Shown here: piece by piece, positions 24,592-33,212 of the stretch
Layout: every line of letters begins with the position of its first letter
Numbering within the stretch: the first letter of the stretch is position 1
NCBI RefSeq assembly: GCF_040881935.1
Contig: NZ_JBBECH010000017.1
Coordinates: 83,583 to 147,582 of the forward strand
Length of the DNA stretch: 64,000 nucleotides
Reading direction: 5' to 3'
Source: Saccharospirillum sp040881935
GTDB lineage: Bacteria > Pseudomonadota > Gammaproteobacteria > Pseudomonadales > Natronospirillaceae
Notes under the pieces: generated by a model
Told to the model about the DNA's origin: nothing
Seen by the model: the letters and a program-made list of their open reading frames with translations, nothing else
Databases searched by the model: none
Made by a program: the position numbers and the translations under genes

Positions 24592-26991
24592 ATGGATATA
24601 ATGTTAAATACACGCCGGAGTGCGATGGTGAGTTTGAGCTACCCGCAACGGTTTCCCGGGCGGGGGCACCGGTCAGGAGTCTGGCGTCGGTTGCTGGTGT
24701 TATGGCTGGCAACACTGACGGTGTTGGTTACCCATGCAGAGCCAACGGTACCTCTGATCGAGCTGACTCAGTCGGATGTGGAAAACCTGGGCCCCCAGGT
24801 ATTGCTTCTGGCTGATGATAGTGGCCGCTTGTCGCCATTTGATATTCTGCAACCTGAATACGCCAGTCAATGGAAGGGACAGAACGAGCAAAGCATTAAC
24901 CGTGGCTACGACGATACGCCGTTCTGGGTGCAGTTCAGACTGAATGCGGCTCAGTCAATTCACAAGGAGTGGCACCTGGTGCTATCTAATCCGTTACTGG
25001 ATTATGTGGATGTGTATCAGGTGTTTGGTAACAGTGGGCCGAGGTTGATTTATCGGTCCGGGTTGCATCGTCCGAACCAGAGTCGCATTGAAGACCATCG
25101 CTTCTTCATTATTCCTGTCGAGGTCTATGGGCCTACAACCTATCTGATGCGCCTAGAGACCTCACCGTCGGCGCTGGTGCCCCTTCACGCCTATCCCAGC
25201 GATGAGTTTTGGTCGCCGTTGCTCAAAGCCGACATTGGTAACTGGCTGTTTTACGGTGTGTTACTGGCGATGGTTTTGTACAACACCTTTTTATACACCA
25301 CGGTTCGTGATGTCAGCTATCTGTTCTACGGATTGTTTATATCCGGTTTCGGAGTGTTGCAACTGTCACTGGACGGATATCTGGCCCAGTATCTCTGGCC
25401 TCCAGGTCTGATATATCACTATCAATACAATATCTGGATTACGCTGGCTACGGTAACCTCTGCCTGTTTTTTTATTATTCACTTCCTGAACCTAAGGCAA
25501 ACATCTCGTGCTCACCTGTGGGCGCTCTATGGCATGGTCGCACTGCAAGTTATAGCGGGTATTTTACTGGTTACGATTGAACTCGACTGGTTTGTCCGAT
25601 TTTATACACCCACTATATTATTGTTTATGGCCCTGGCGATTTCAGCTGGCATTCACGCCTGGCGTGCAGGCTTTATGGCCGCAAAATTCTTTGTGCTGGC
25701 CTGGGTGCTGTTCGCACTGGGCAATGCCGTTTTTCTGCTGGGGGTGGAACCACCGCTATCCCCTAATCTCGCTTCCAAGCTGGGCGCCTTTGCTGAGGCC
25801 ATGTTGTTGAGCTTTGCACTGGCTTATCGAATTCGTCTGTTACGGGAGGAGCAGGAACGTCAGCGCATGAGGGTTGAGGCACAGAGCCAGTTTCTGGCGC
25901 AAATCAGCCATGAAATCCGAACCCCATTGAACGGTGTTCTGGGAATGACCGAGGTTTTGTCCCGCACACACTTGGATAACGAACAGCGCAGCTACGTTGA
26001 TACTATTCAGGGATCAGGCAGTTCCTTGCTGGCACTGATCAACGACATTTTGGACTATTCGAAAATTGAAGCGGGTAAGATGTCCTTTCGGCGAGAGCCG
26101 GTGGATGTTCACCAGTTGGTTGAGCAGCAGGTCAAACTGTTCCTGTCTCAGGCAGAGCATAAATCACTGTCCTTGACGGGCGACATTGACCCCACTGTAC
26201 CGGCCTGGGTAATGCTGGATGCCCAGCATGTGCGTCAGGTAATGTCGAACCTGGTTAGTAATGCCATTAAATACACGGACGAGGGAAAGGTCACGCTGAC
26301 GCTCTGTATCGACCCAAAAGCGCCACGGCTGCTTGAATTCAGGATTGAAGACAGTGGCATCGGCATTTCCGAAATTGATCAGAAAAATATGTTTAACCTC
26401 TATTCCGATGTCGATCCCGGGCGGCAGCGTAAGGCTGGCGGCACTGGTCTTGGCCTGGCGATCAGTCGGGAGTTGGTGGTGTTGATGGGCGGTAGTCTGA
26501 TCGTATCCAGTGTGCCAGGTCAGGGCTCATGCTTTACTGTCAAACTACCTTTTTTACATGCCAGACGGCGGTCGGAGGAAGCTCGACTGGCGGATCCGAA
26601 ATCACAAAACGGTTTCAGGGTGTTGGTTGCAGAAGACAATATGGTTAACCAGCGAGTTATTCAGGGTTTACTGGAAAAGCTTGGCCACCAGGTCGTGTTG
26701 ACCAGTCACGGCGGGGAAGCCGTCGAGGTGCGACAGTCTGAAACCTTTGATTGTGATGTGCTGTTGATGGATTGCGAAATGCCACATCTGGATGGCTACC
26801 AGGCAACCGAGGCGATACGCGCTTATGAAAGGAGTCACAATCTACCGAGGCTGCCTATTGTAGCGCTGACGGCTCATGCCCTGGAGGACGTGCGCCGACA
26901 CTGCCTCGATGCCGGCATGGATGACTTTCTGACCAAACCCATCAATACCCGCTACCTGGAACGGGTATTGGCTCTGACGACGCGCCGATGA
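24592..26991 (+). CDS. Hybrid sensor histidine kinase, 7TMR-DISM input with receiver domain
   Basis: A 799-residue inner-membrane kinase. After a signal segment (about 28-45), residues 50-200 form a periplasmic 7TMR-DISM extracellular domain, with VENLG, PFWVQFRL and PLLDYVDVYQ. Seven helices follow at about 215-410. The kinase core starts at FLAQISHEIRTPLNGVLGM (His phosphorylation site), with N box NLVSNAIKYTDEGK and G boxes IEDSGIGIS and GGTGLGLAIS. The C-terminal receiver (about 675-795) has VLVAEDNMVNQ, phospho-acceptor Asp in VLLMDCEMPHLDGY, and the Lys of FLTKP. No HPt domain or partner regulator adjoins, so the phosphate's destination is unknown. The ligand is unknown; the family often senses carbohydrates or surfaces. 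Confidence 0.92.
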   Translation: MDIMLNTRRSAMVSLSYPQRFPGRGHRSGVWRRLLVLWLATLTVLVTHAEPTVPLIELTQSDVENLGPQVLLLADDSGRLSPFDILQPEYASQWKGQNEQSINRGYDDTPFWVQFRLNAAQSIHKEWHLVLSNPLLDYVDVYQVFGNSGPRLIYRSGLHRPNQSRIEDHRFFIIPVEVYGPTTYLMRLETSPSALVPLHAYPSDEFWSPLLKADIGNWLFYGVLLAMVLYNTFLYTTVRDVSYLFYGLFISGFGVLQLSLDGYLAQYLWPPGLIYHYQYNIWITLATVTSACFFIIHFLNLRQTSRAHLWALYGMVALQVIAGILLVTIELDWFVRFYTPTILLFMALAISAGIHAWRAGFMAAKFFVLAWVLFALGNAVFLLGVEPPLSPNLASKLGAFAEAMLLSFALAYRIRLLREEQERQRMRVEAQSQFLAQISHEIRTPLNGVLGMTEVLSRTHLDNEQRSYVDTIQGSGSSLLALINDILDYSKIEAGKMSFRREPVDVHQLVEQQVKLFLSQAEHKSLSLTGDIDPTVPAWVMLDAQHVRQVMSNLVSNAIKYTDEGKVTLTLCIDPKAPRLLEFRIEDSGIGISEIDQKNMFNLYSDVDPGRQRKAGGTGLGLAISRELVVLMGGSLIVSSVPGQGSCFTVKLPFLHARRRSEEARLADPKSQNGFRVLVAEDNMVNQRVIQGLLEKLGHQVVLTSHGGEAVEVRQSETFDCDVLLMDCEMPHLDGYQATEAIRAYERSHNLPRLPIVALTAHALEDVRRHCLDAGMDDFLTKPINTRYLERVLALTTRR

Positions 26992-27003
26992 GGCGTGTGG
27001 CTT

Positions 27004-27819
27004 TTATCGGGCCAGTTCCGGTAACTCTATTTCAAGTGCCACCGGCAAGTGATCAGACAGCGGAAAGTCCAGGACGCCCATGCGCACAATTCGCAGATGA
27101 CGACTGACCAGAATGTGATCGAGACAGCGATGCGGCTGCCAACTTGGAAAGGTCGCCCGGGCGTGGGCGGACTTAAGGCCGCATTCACGCAACGGTGAGT
27201 CATTTAATAACCTCAGGCTGTGCGTGTTCATATCACCCATGACGATGACGTGTTGGTATTGCTGGATCAGATTCCGAATAAAGCGCAGCTGCTGATCCTG
27301 TGCTTTCTTACTGAGAGCAAGGTGCAGCATGACGATCACCACCGGATGCTCATCACCCAGCTGAACCACAATGGCCCCCCGGCCGGGTAAGCCGGGCAAT
27401 GCATGAGTATCGATGCGGTGCGGTTCGAAGCGAGAAATAAGGCCGTTGCTGTGCTGGGCAAAGCGCCCGAGATTGCGATTTAATTGTTGGTGCCAATAAG
27501 GCTGCCCGGACTTTTTTGCCAGGTATTCAACCTGATTGACAAACCCGGTGCGAAAACTGCCACCGTCGACCTCCTGCAATGACACCACATCGAAATGTTG
27601 GATCAGATCACTGATCCGATCAAGATTATGTTGACGCGATCGGCTGGGCCACAGATGTTGCCAGGACTTCAGGAAATAGTCGGGGTAATGCCGGGTATTA
27701 ATGCCAACCTGAATATTGAAACTCAGCAGCGTCAGATGGTCTGGATCGGCCTTGCGGTAGAACTCACGGGGATCACTGAGGTGAACCGGGAGTTCATAAT
27801 CAAGGTGACTCGATCTCAT
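27004..27819 (-). CDS. Endonuclease/exonuclease/phosphatase family protein
   Basis: A 271-residue metal-dependent phosphoesterase of the EEP (DNase I-like) fold. Motifs are LSFNIQVG near the N terminus, LQEVDGG (catalytic Glu), LHLALSKKAQDQQ, MGDMNTH (Asp/Asn) and LSDHLPV (His). No signal peptide is visible. Members act on nucleic acids, phosphoinositides or sphingomyelin; the WPSRSRQHNLDRI insert fits the bacterial YbhP-like group but does not fix the substrate. Preceded by GAGCCCGTC; the start ATG at 27819 is the first in frame. Confidence 0.83.
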   Translation of the reverse strand: MRSSHLDYELPVHLSDPREFYRKADPDHLTLLSFNIQVGINTRHYPDYFLKSWQHLWPSRSRQHNLDRISDLIQHFDVVSLQEVDGGSFRTGFVNQVEYLAKKSGQPYWHQQLNRNLGRFAQHSNGLISRFEPHRIDTHALPGLPGRGAIVVQLGDEHPVVIVMLHLALSKKAQDQQLRFIRNLIQQYQHVIVMGDMNTHSLRLLNDSPLRECGLKSAHARATFPSWQPHRCLDHILVSRHLRIVRMGVLDFPLSDHLPVALEIELPELAR

Positions 27820-27945
27820 TGACGGGCTCCTGTAGATGGTGACCCGACGGCAAATAACAAGAAGAACAGAAGGGCCGGTTGGTTACACACAGTGTAGCTC
27901 AACCGGTACTGGGATATGTATCAGGCAACCGTTTTAGACGAACTA

Positions 27946-28575
27946 TTACAGCTGTGGGTCATTGCGTATCAGCCATTCAGCAACGGTGAACATCCGTTCA
28001 TTACCGCCAGACATCTGGCCGGAAATCAGGTATTTGCCGTTAACAACCAGGCTGGGTGTCCCCTGAATCTGGCTCATCTGAGTGATTTTCTGAGCCAGGG
28101 AAATGCGGGTGTTGACCGCGAAAGAATTGGCCATGTCCATATAGTCATTTTCGCTGATGCCGAAACGCTCGAAAATCTCGGCAAAATCTTCGTCAGACGA
28201 GAGCCGGTTCCGGTTTGCGTGAATTTCGTTATAAATGGACGGATGGCTCTGGTCGATTACGTTCAAAAACTGACCGGTGTAATAAGCCTTGGCTTCTGGA
28301 ATCTGCCGGGGATTAAAGATAACCGGTACCGGTGTAAAGCGAATGTCGTCAGGTTTGCCTTGTTTCCAGGAGGTAACAAAGGGTTCCAGGTTAAAGCAGT
28401 GAATGCAGCTGTAACTGAAAATCTCCATAATTTCACCGGCTTCTTCGCCACGATAACTGGTGGGCAATTTTTCCGGTAATACCTGGTAGTGAGTTCCTGC
28501 CCGGAATTCTTCTGCTGCAGCGGAACCGGCGAGCACGATCAGTGCCAGCGCAGACAACATCACACGTTTAAACAT
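27946..28575 (-). CDS. dsbA: Periplasmic thiol:disulfide interchange protein DsbA
   Basis: A 209-residue periplasmic oxidase that introduces disulfide bonds into exported proteins and is reoxidised by DsbB. A signal peptide spans about 1-20 (MFKRVMLSALALIVLAGSAAA). The active site is CIHC in FSYSCIHCFNLEPF and the cis-Pro loop is GTPSLVVNGKY. The ATG at 28575 is chosen because the preceding 22 codons lack secretory character and the SD GGAGATCC precedes it. It follows cytochrome c4 on the same strand behind a terminator, so it likely has its own promoter. Confidence 0.95.
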   Translation of the reverse strand: MFKRVMLSALALIVLAGSAAAEEFRAGTHYQVLPEKLPTSYRGEEAGEIMEIFSYSCIHCFNLEPFVTSWKQGKPDDIRFTPVPVIFNPRQIPEAKAYYTGQFLNVIDQSHPSIYNEIHANRNRLSSDEDFAEIFERFGISENDYMDMANSFAVNTRISLAQKITQMSQIQGTPSLVVNGKYLISGQMSGGNERMFTVAEWLIRNDPQL

Positions 28576-28639
28576 AGGTTGGATCTCCACAATCGGATCA
28601 GAGTAGGCAAGGCAGTCACTTTGCCTGAAAGCCTGCCAC

Positions 28640-28676
28640 AAAAAAAGCGAAGGCCGTTAGCCGGTCTTCGCTTTTC
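28640..28676 (-). terminator. Rho-independent terminator after cytochrome c4
   Basis: On the minus strand AGCGAAGACCGG pairs with CCGGCCTTCGCT-like sequence across a short loop (28647-28673) and is followed by TTTTTTT (28646-28640). It is placed 58 bases after the cytochrome c4 stop and before dsbA. A strong, textbook structure, with A/T runs on both sides. Confidence 0.85.
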
Positions 28677-28733
28677 ATTGTCTTTACCTCGGGTTAACCG
28701 GGCCTGAACGGCCGGTTTAAGCCGGGCCTGGGA

Positions 28734-29366
28734 TCAGTGCAGCCCGCTGATATAGCTCGCCAGTGCTTCAATTTCGAAGTCTTTCAGGCGGAAAGCGGTT
28801 GAGCGCATAACCCGGGATTCACCATCGTTGGTGCGGGCTTCATCGCTGGGTTCAGACGCCCGGTAGCCACGCTGGAATTTATTCAGCTGGCTTTCAATAT
28901 AAGCGGCATGTTGACCAGACAACATTGGATAGCCAGCGGGTGCGTTACCGGCACCGGTAGGTGAATGACAACCGGCGCATGAAGGTACACCGGTTTCCGG
29001 GTTACCACCACGATACAGTTGCTCACCGAGTGCGACCAGGTCCGGATCGGCGTTGCCAACGGTCTTGCTCTGACTGGCATAGTAGGCGGAGATGTCTTCG
29101 AGCTGGTCTTCACTGAAACCGTCGAGCAAGCCAGCCATCTGGGGGACGATGCGATCGTCGTTTTGTATGTCAATCAGCTGTTTCAGCAAATAGGCTTCAC
29201 CCTGACCCGCCAGCTTGGGGAAGGAAGCGACAGCACTGTTGCCATCGGCACCGTGGCAAGCGGCACAGGTCTCTGTGTATTGCTCGCCGTCTTCAGCATT
29301 GCCCTCGGCCACTGCAAAACCGGAAATGCCAGCCAGCATGGTAAGGCCTACGATCAGTTTTTTCAT
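28734..29366 (-). CDS. Cytochrome c4, dihaem
   Basis: A 210-residue periplasmic dihaem cytochrome, probably tethered or soluble, that carries electrons to terminal oxidases such as the aa3/cbb3 oxidases. The signal peptide is about 1-20 (MKKLIVGLTMLAGISGFAVA). Haem sites are TCAACHGADGN and SCAGCHSPTGAG, with axial Met in PQMAGL and YPMLSGQ; the two halves are similar, as in c4. The neighbouring dsbA may reflect shared periplasmic assembly; the oxidase cluster in this window is 5 kb away. Confidence 0.93.
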   Translation of the reverse strand: MKKLIVGLTMLAGISGFAVAEGNAEDGEQYTETCAACHGADGNSAVASFPKLAGQGEAYLLKQLIDIQNDDRIVPQMAGLLDGFSEDQLEDISAYYASQSKTVGNADPDLVALGEQLYRGGNPETGVPSCAGCHSPTGAGNAPAGYPMLSGQHAAYIESQLNKFQRGYRASEPSDEARTNDGESRVMRSTAFRLKDFEIEALASYISGLH

Positions 29367-29599
29367 GTCGCGTCCCGCACGTCAAAGGTGGAAAAGGTCT
29401 GTCATCAGAACGGATATGCACGGATCCGGTTTCTGATCACGCCAGTAATATAACCGGGCATTATATAGACCCGGGAGGGTGTTGAGAAGAAACCCCGCGA
29501 CTTGAGTGGGTATTAATTGAACGTAGACTGGTCAGTAGGACTCCGTCCAGGCCGGATTTCAGGTACACTGCCGGTTTTTAACCTCCGGTGAGAGACCCC

Positions 29600-30253
29600 A
29601 TGTCGGTTTTGCGTTTTGATTCGGCCCGATTCCTGACCAGTGCCCAGCATTTACAACAAAGCCCCCCTGACAGTGGGGCTGAAGTAGCCTTTGCCGGTCG
29701 CTCCAATGCGGGCAAAAGCAGTGCGATGAATGCACTGACCCGTAATTCCAAACTCGCCCGTACGTCCAAAACGCCGGGGCGCACCCAGTTGATCAACTAT
29801 TTTTCGTTGTCGACCGAGAACTGCCGTCTGGTCGACTTGCCTGGGTATGGATACGCCAAGGTCAACCGGGACATGAAGGAAGACTGGGAAAAGAACATCG
29901 GCGAGTATCTGGCCGACCGGCACAGCCTTAAGGGAATCGTACTGGTGATGGACGTGCGCCACCCGATGACCGAGTTCGATGAAATGATGGTGCGCTGGGC
30001 GATTCAGACGCAGATGCCGCTGCGCGCCCTGTTAACCAAGAGCGATAAACTGAAGAAGGGCCCGGCCAAGACTACTATGATGAAAGTGCGCAGCCAGTTG
30101 CAGTCGCAGGCCAACTGGCTCTCGGCGCAGTTGTTCAGCTCACTGAAAAAGGACGGTGTCGCCGAACTGGAAGGCTGGTTACGGGAGCAGATGGAGCCTG
30201 AGCCAGAACCTGAAGACACCACTGATGACGTTTCCGGGAATTCTGACTCATAG
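29600..30253 (+). CDS. engB: Ribosome biogenesis GTP-binding protein EngB/YihA
   Basis: A 217-residue essential GTPase for 50S subunit assembly. P loop GRSNAGKSSAMNAL, G2 RTSKTPGRTQLINYF, G3 DLPGYGYAKV and G4 TKSDK are all present. The C-terminal tail (EPEPEPEDTTDDV) is acidic and not part of the domain. The ATG at 29600 starts MSVLRFDSARF; a GTG four codons upstream is less likely. It is divergent from cytochrome c4 across 233 bp. Confidence 0.95.
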   Translation: MSVLRFDSARFLTSAQHLQQSPPDSGAEVAFAGRSNAGKSSAMNALTRNSKLARTSKTPGRTQLINYFSLSTENCRLVDLPGYGYAKVNRDMKEDWEKNIGEYLADRHSLKGIVLVMDVRHPMTEFDEMMVRWAIQTQMPLRALLTKSDKLKKGPAKTTMMKVRSQLQSQANWLSAQLFSSLKKDGVAELEGWLREQMEPEPEPEDTTDDVSGNSDS

Positions 30254-30461
30254 CTTTAAACCGTGCCACTCATCGCTAGCCAAAAACCTGCTCGGCAATC
30301 GGGTTATCAATGGCCATGTCGGCGGACAGGGGTTCAGCAGAGTGTCGGGTTTGGTAAGCATGAGGCTCATGCAAGCCACCCGCACACAAGCACTGGCGAC
30401 AGCTAATCAGCTTAGCACAGGAACTTCTCTGGCTGATGGCGTTTTGACCAAGCGGTCGACA

Positions 30462-30490
30462 ATGACGCTGCTGCGCCACTTCCGTATAAT
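30462..30490 (+). promoter_or_regulatory. Sigma70-type promoter for yheV-purE-purK
   Basis: A consensus -10 box TATAAT (30485-30490) lies 17 bases after ATGACG (30462-30467), which matches four of six -35 consensus positions. Transcription would start about 15-20 bases before the yheV ATG, giving a short leader. The gap from engB (30254) is otherwise free of genes. Confidence 0.55.
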
Positions 30491-30514
30491 GGTGATTTTA
30501 AGAGGCAGTTGACG

Positions 30515-30775
30515 ATGACAGTCCGATTTATCGCCGGTGCGGTATGCCCTAAATGCGGCACAATGGATACCCTGAAAGCGGGCTATGAACATGAGGGTGC
30601 CGTCATGGTGCGCGAATGCGTCGACTGCGGCTACATTGACCGGATCAGTCAGACCCACCAGAGCCTTAATGAAATTAAAACCCGGGTCACGCCGCCACCG
30701 GCCGAACCGGACGTCGAAGCAACCCCGGTCAAAATTATTGATCCAACCCTACCCGCTAAGGATGACACCCAGTGA
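30515..30775 (+). CDS. YheV family zinc-ribbon protein
   Basis: An 86-residue protein matching YheV: FIAGAVCPKCGTMDTLKAG and VRECVDCGYIDRI give the two CxxC pairs of a zinc ribbon. The tail (residues 55-86) is Pro- and acid-rich. Function unknown. It has AGAGG ten bases upstream of the ATG and its stop overlaps the GTG start of purE (GTGA), so it leads the purine operon. YheV is not usually linked to purE, so the pairing may be shared transcription only. Confidence 0.85.
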   Translation: MTVRFIAGAVCPKCGTMDTLKAGYEHEGAVMVRECVDCGYIDRISQTHQSLNEIKTRVTPPPAEPDVEATPVKIIDPTLPAKDDTQ

Positions 30776-31275
30776 CGCAAAACGCCCCGGTTGTAACCGT
30801 TGGCATCATTATGGGTTCCCAGTCCGACTGGGCAACGATGAGCCATACCGCCGATACCCTGACCCATCTGGGGATCGCCCATGAATGCAAAGTGGTGTCG
30901 GCGCACCGTACGCCCGACCTGCTATTCGACTATGCGCAATCGGCTTTTGACCGGGGCCTGAAAGTCATTATCGCCGGTGCTGGTGGTGCGGCTCATTTGC
31001 CCGGTATGTGTGCTGCCAAAACGCATTTGCCAGTGCTGGGTGTCCCGGTTCAGAGCAGCATGCTCAGCGGTGTTGATTCTTTGTTGAGCATTGTCCAGAT
31101 GCCAGCTGGCATCCCGACGGGAACGCTGGCTATCGGCAAGGCTGGCGCGATCAATGCCGCTTTGCTGGCCGCTAGCATCCTCGCTAACGACGATGCCGAG
31201 GTACGTGCCGCGTTGCTCAAATTCCGTAGCGATCAGACCGAGCGGGTACTGGCCAATCCGGTTCCGGGAGACTGA
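30772..31275 (+). CDS. purE: N5-carboxyaminoimidazole ribonucleotide mutase
   Basis: A 167-residue class I PurE that converts N5-CAIR to CAIR in purine synthesis. GIIMGSQSDWATM (phosphate binding), VVSAHRTPDLL (active-site His) and AGAGGAAHLPGM are signature segments. It starts at GTG 30772, overlapping the yheV stop by four bases. It pairs with purK three bases after its own stop, the usual two-enzyme route from AIR. Confidence 0.96.
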   Translation: MTQNAPVVTVGIIMGSQSDWATMSHTADTLTHLGIAHECKVVSAHRTPDLLFDYAQSAFDRGLKVIIAGAGGAAHLPGMCAAKTHLPVLGVPVQSSMLSGVDSLLSIVQMPAGIPTGTLAIGKAGAINAALLAASILANDDAEVRAALLKFRSDQTERVLANPVPGD

Positions 31276-31278
31276 CGC

Positions 31279-32370
31279 ATGCGTATCGGAGTCATAGGAG
31301 GCGGCCAACTGGGTCGTATGATGGCGCTGGCGGCGGTGCCGCTGGGCATTCGCATGGCGTTTCTGGACCCGGCCAAAGGCGCCTGTGCTGGCGACCTGGG
31401 GCCTCTGGTTGAAGGCGCGTACGATGATCACTATGCCATTCGCGAACTGTTAAAAATGTCGGATCGGGTCACCTTTGAGTTCGAAAGTGTACCCCCGAAA
31501 ACGGTGGCCTTTATCGCCGAACAGGTGCCGGTTTATCCCTCGGCCCGGGCGCTGGAAACCGCCCGGGATCGCTGGCTGGAAAAAAATCTGTTTCAGCGTC
31601 TGGATATTCCCACCGCACCGATAGCCGATATCACCGACCAGGCGGATCTCGACCGTGCTCTGGAGCGTCTTGGTCTGCCAGCCATTTTAAAAACACGTAC
31701 CCTGGGTTACGACGGTAAGGGACAAAAAGTGCTACGCACGGCGGACGATGCCGCAGATGCCTTTGCCGAGCTGGGTTCAGTGCCGCTAATTTACGAAGGG
31801 TTCGTCGAGTTTGACTACGAGGTGTCCTGCATCGGGGTGCGCTCGGCGTCCGCCGAACTCGCGTTTTACCCACTGGTGCGCAATGAGCATCGCCAGGGCA
31901 TGTTGTACCGGTCACAACCGCTGGCCGATCATCCCCTGCAACGTCTCGCTGAGGCGGCAGTCGGGCAGGTTATGGCCGCACTCGACTACGTCGGAGTGCT
32001 CGCGTTTGAATTTTTTGTGGTGGGCGATCGGTTGCTGGCCAACGAGATTGCGCCACGTGTGCACAACTCTGGCCACTGGACCATTGAAGGCAGTACCTGC
32101 AGTCAATTCGAAAACCATATTCGCGCTGTAGCCGACCTGCCACTGGGCCGGTGCCGGGCCTCTCAGCCAGTTGCCATGTACAATCTCATCGGTGCCATGC
32201 CCGAGCGCAACGCCGTAATGACCATTCCCGGAACACACTGGCACGACTACGGCAAAGACCCGCGACCGGGGCGAAAAATTGGCCACATCACAATAACAGC
32301 GCCCACCGATAAACAGCTGGAAGAGCGTTGTCGGCAGGTGGAAACATTGCTGGTCAACGATCTGGGCTAG
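31279..32370 (+). CDS. purK: 5-(carboxyamino)imidazole ribonucleotide synthase
   Basis: A 363-residue ATP-grasp enzyme that carboxylates AIR to N5-CAIR with ATP and bicarbonate. The N terminus RIGVIGGGQLGRMMALAAVPL, the ATP-grasp loop LKTRTLGYDGKGQKVLR, and NEIAPRVHNSGHWTIEGS with metal-binding Glu/Asn are all clear. It begins three bases after purE and its stop is 12 bp short of a convergent gene. Confidence 0.96.
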   Translation: MRIGVIGGGQLGRMMALAAVPLGIRMAFLDPAKGACAGDLGPLVEGAYDDHYAIRELLKMSDRVTFEFESVPPKTVAFIAEQVPVYPSARALETARDRWLEKNLFQRLDIPTAPIADITDQADLDRALERLGLPAILKTRTLGYDGKGQKVLRTADDAADAFAELGSVPLIYEGFVEFDYEVSCIGVRSASAELAFYPLVRNEHRQGMLYRSQPLADHPLQRLAEAAVGQVMAALDYVGVLAFEFFVVGDRLLANEIAPRVHNSGHWTIEGSTCSQFENHIRAVADLPLGRCRASQPVAMYNLIGAMPERNAVMTIPGTHWHDYGKDPRPGRKIGHITITAPTDKQLEERCRQVETLLVNDLG

Positions 32371-32381
32371 CGAACCCAGGC

Positions 32382-32990
32382 CTAGCCAGCCCAGGACAAT
32401 CGCACGCCGTGCCGGGATGCCAGGCAGGGATAAGGCGGTGCCTGGTGAATAGTTTGACCAGAGGCCCTGACGGGTTCAAATGCCCGGGGCTGCTTTTCGA
32501 TGATTTCCAATACAGCGGCATCCAGCTCGTTGGCGTAGGCGTCGCCGATCAGGGTGTGCACCAGCAGGTTTGACAGGGAAGTATCCCAGCTGAGTGCAGC
32601 ACACCGGGTGATCAGCTTGCGCCGGTCGTGCCATTCTTCGAGCAGACGGTGGCAGAAATACACCTTGTCGAGTATCCCCAAAATACCAAACTCCAGACGC
32701 TTGGGTTCCAGGCTGGAAAAAAACGCGGCAGCGATGTTGTGCAACTGATCGAAGTCAGCGGCGTGTCCATCCCGGTTGGCTAACCCTCTGGCCTCCTCCA
32801 GCAAGATCGGCAACAAGCGACAGTATTGAATCAGCATGGCGGTCAGCCGTTGCTCCGGCACACCGTGTTCTACGATGAACAGGCTGGGGTGTTTCCGGTG
32901 AAACACGGCGATAAAGCGTAGCAGGCTCTGGGGCCCTTCCGGGGCTGCCAATGCTTGATCCAGGGCCGTGTCAATATAGGATGTGGACAT
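32382..32990 (-). CDS. Uncharacterised, mostly helical protein
   Basis: A 202-residue protein that I do not recognise. It is predicted to be all-helical and soluble: LLRFIAVFHRKHPSLFIVEHG, AMLIQYCRLLPILLEEA, FDQLHNIAAAFFSSLEPKRLEF and VYFCHRLLEEWHDRRKLI are amphipathic helices, with a Pro-rich C terminus (IHQAPPYPC). No signal peptide, transmembrane helix or catalytic motif. It converges with purK and lies alone upstream of the MATE gene, so its context gives no role. Reading frame and length are good evidence that it is real. Confidence 0.65.
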   Translation of the reverse strand: MSTSYIDTALDQALAAPEGPQSLLRFIAVFHRKHPSLFIVEHGVPEQRLTAMLIQYCRLLPILLEEARGLANRDGHAADFDQLHNIAAAFFSSLEPKRLEFGILGILDKVYFCHRLLEEWHDRRKLITRCAALSWDTSLSNLLVHTLIGDAYANELDAAVLEIIEKQPRAFEPVRASGQTIHQAPPYPCLASRHGVRLSWAG

Positions 32991-33212
32991 TACGTCGAGC
33001 CTTGTCGGGTGACAGGGTTAGATGGCATGCAGATAGCCAAAACCAGAGAACTAAAACAACAATGCCTAAACAAGCCTTTCAGTGTTTGCTAACCCCATGG
33101 GGTTGCAGACTGTCGTCGTGAGCGCCAAGCGGTCTGAGTGCACGAACCATCAGTATAGTTCAGACAATGCTTTTTGCCTGAGTATTGAGCGGCTTTGTGA
33201 ATGGTTTCGGGT

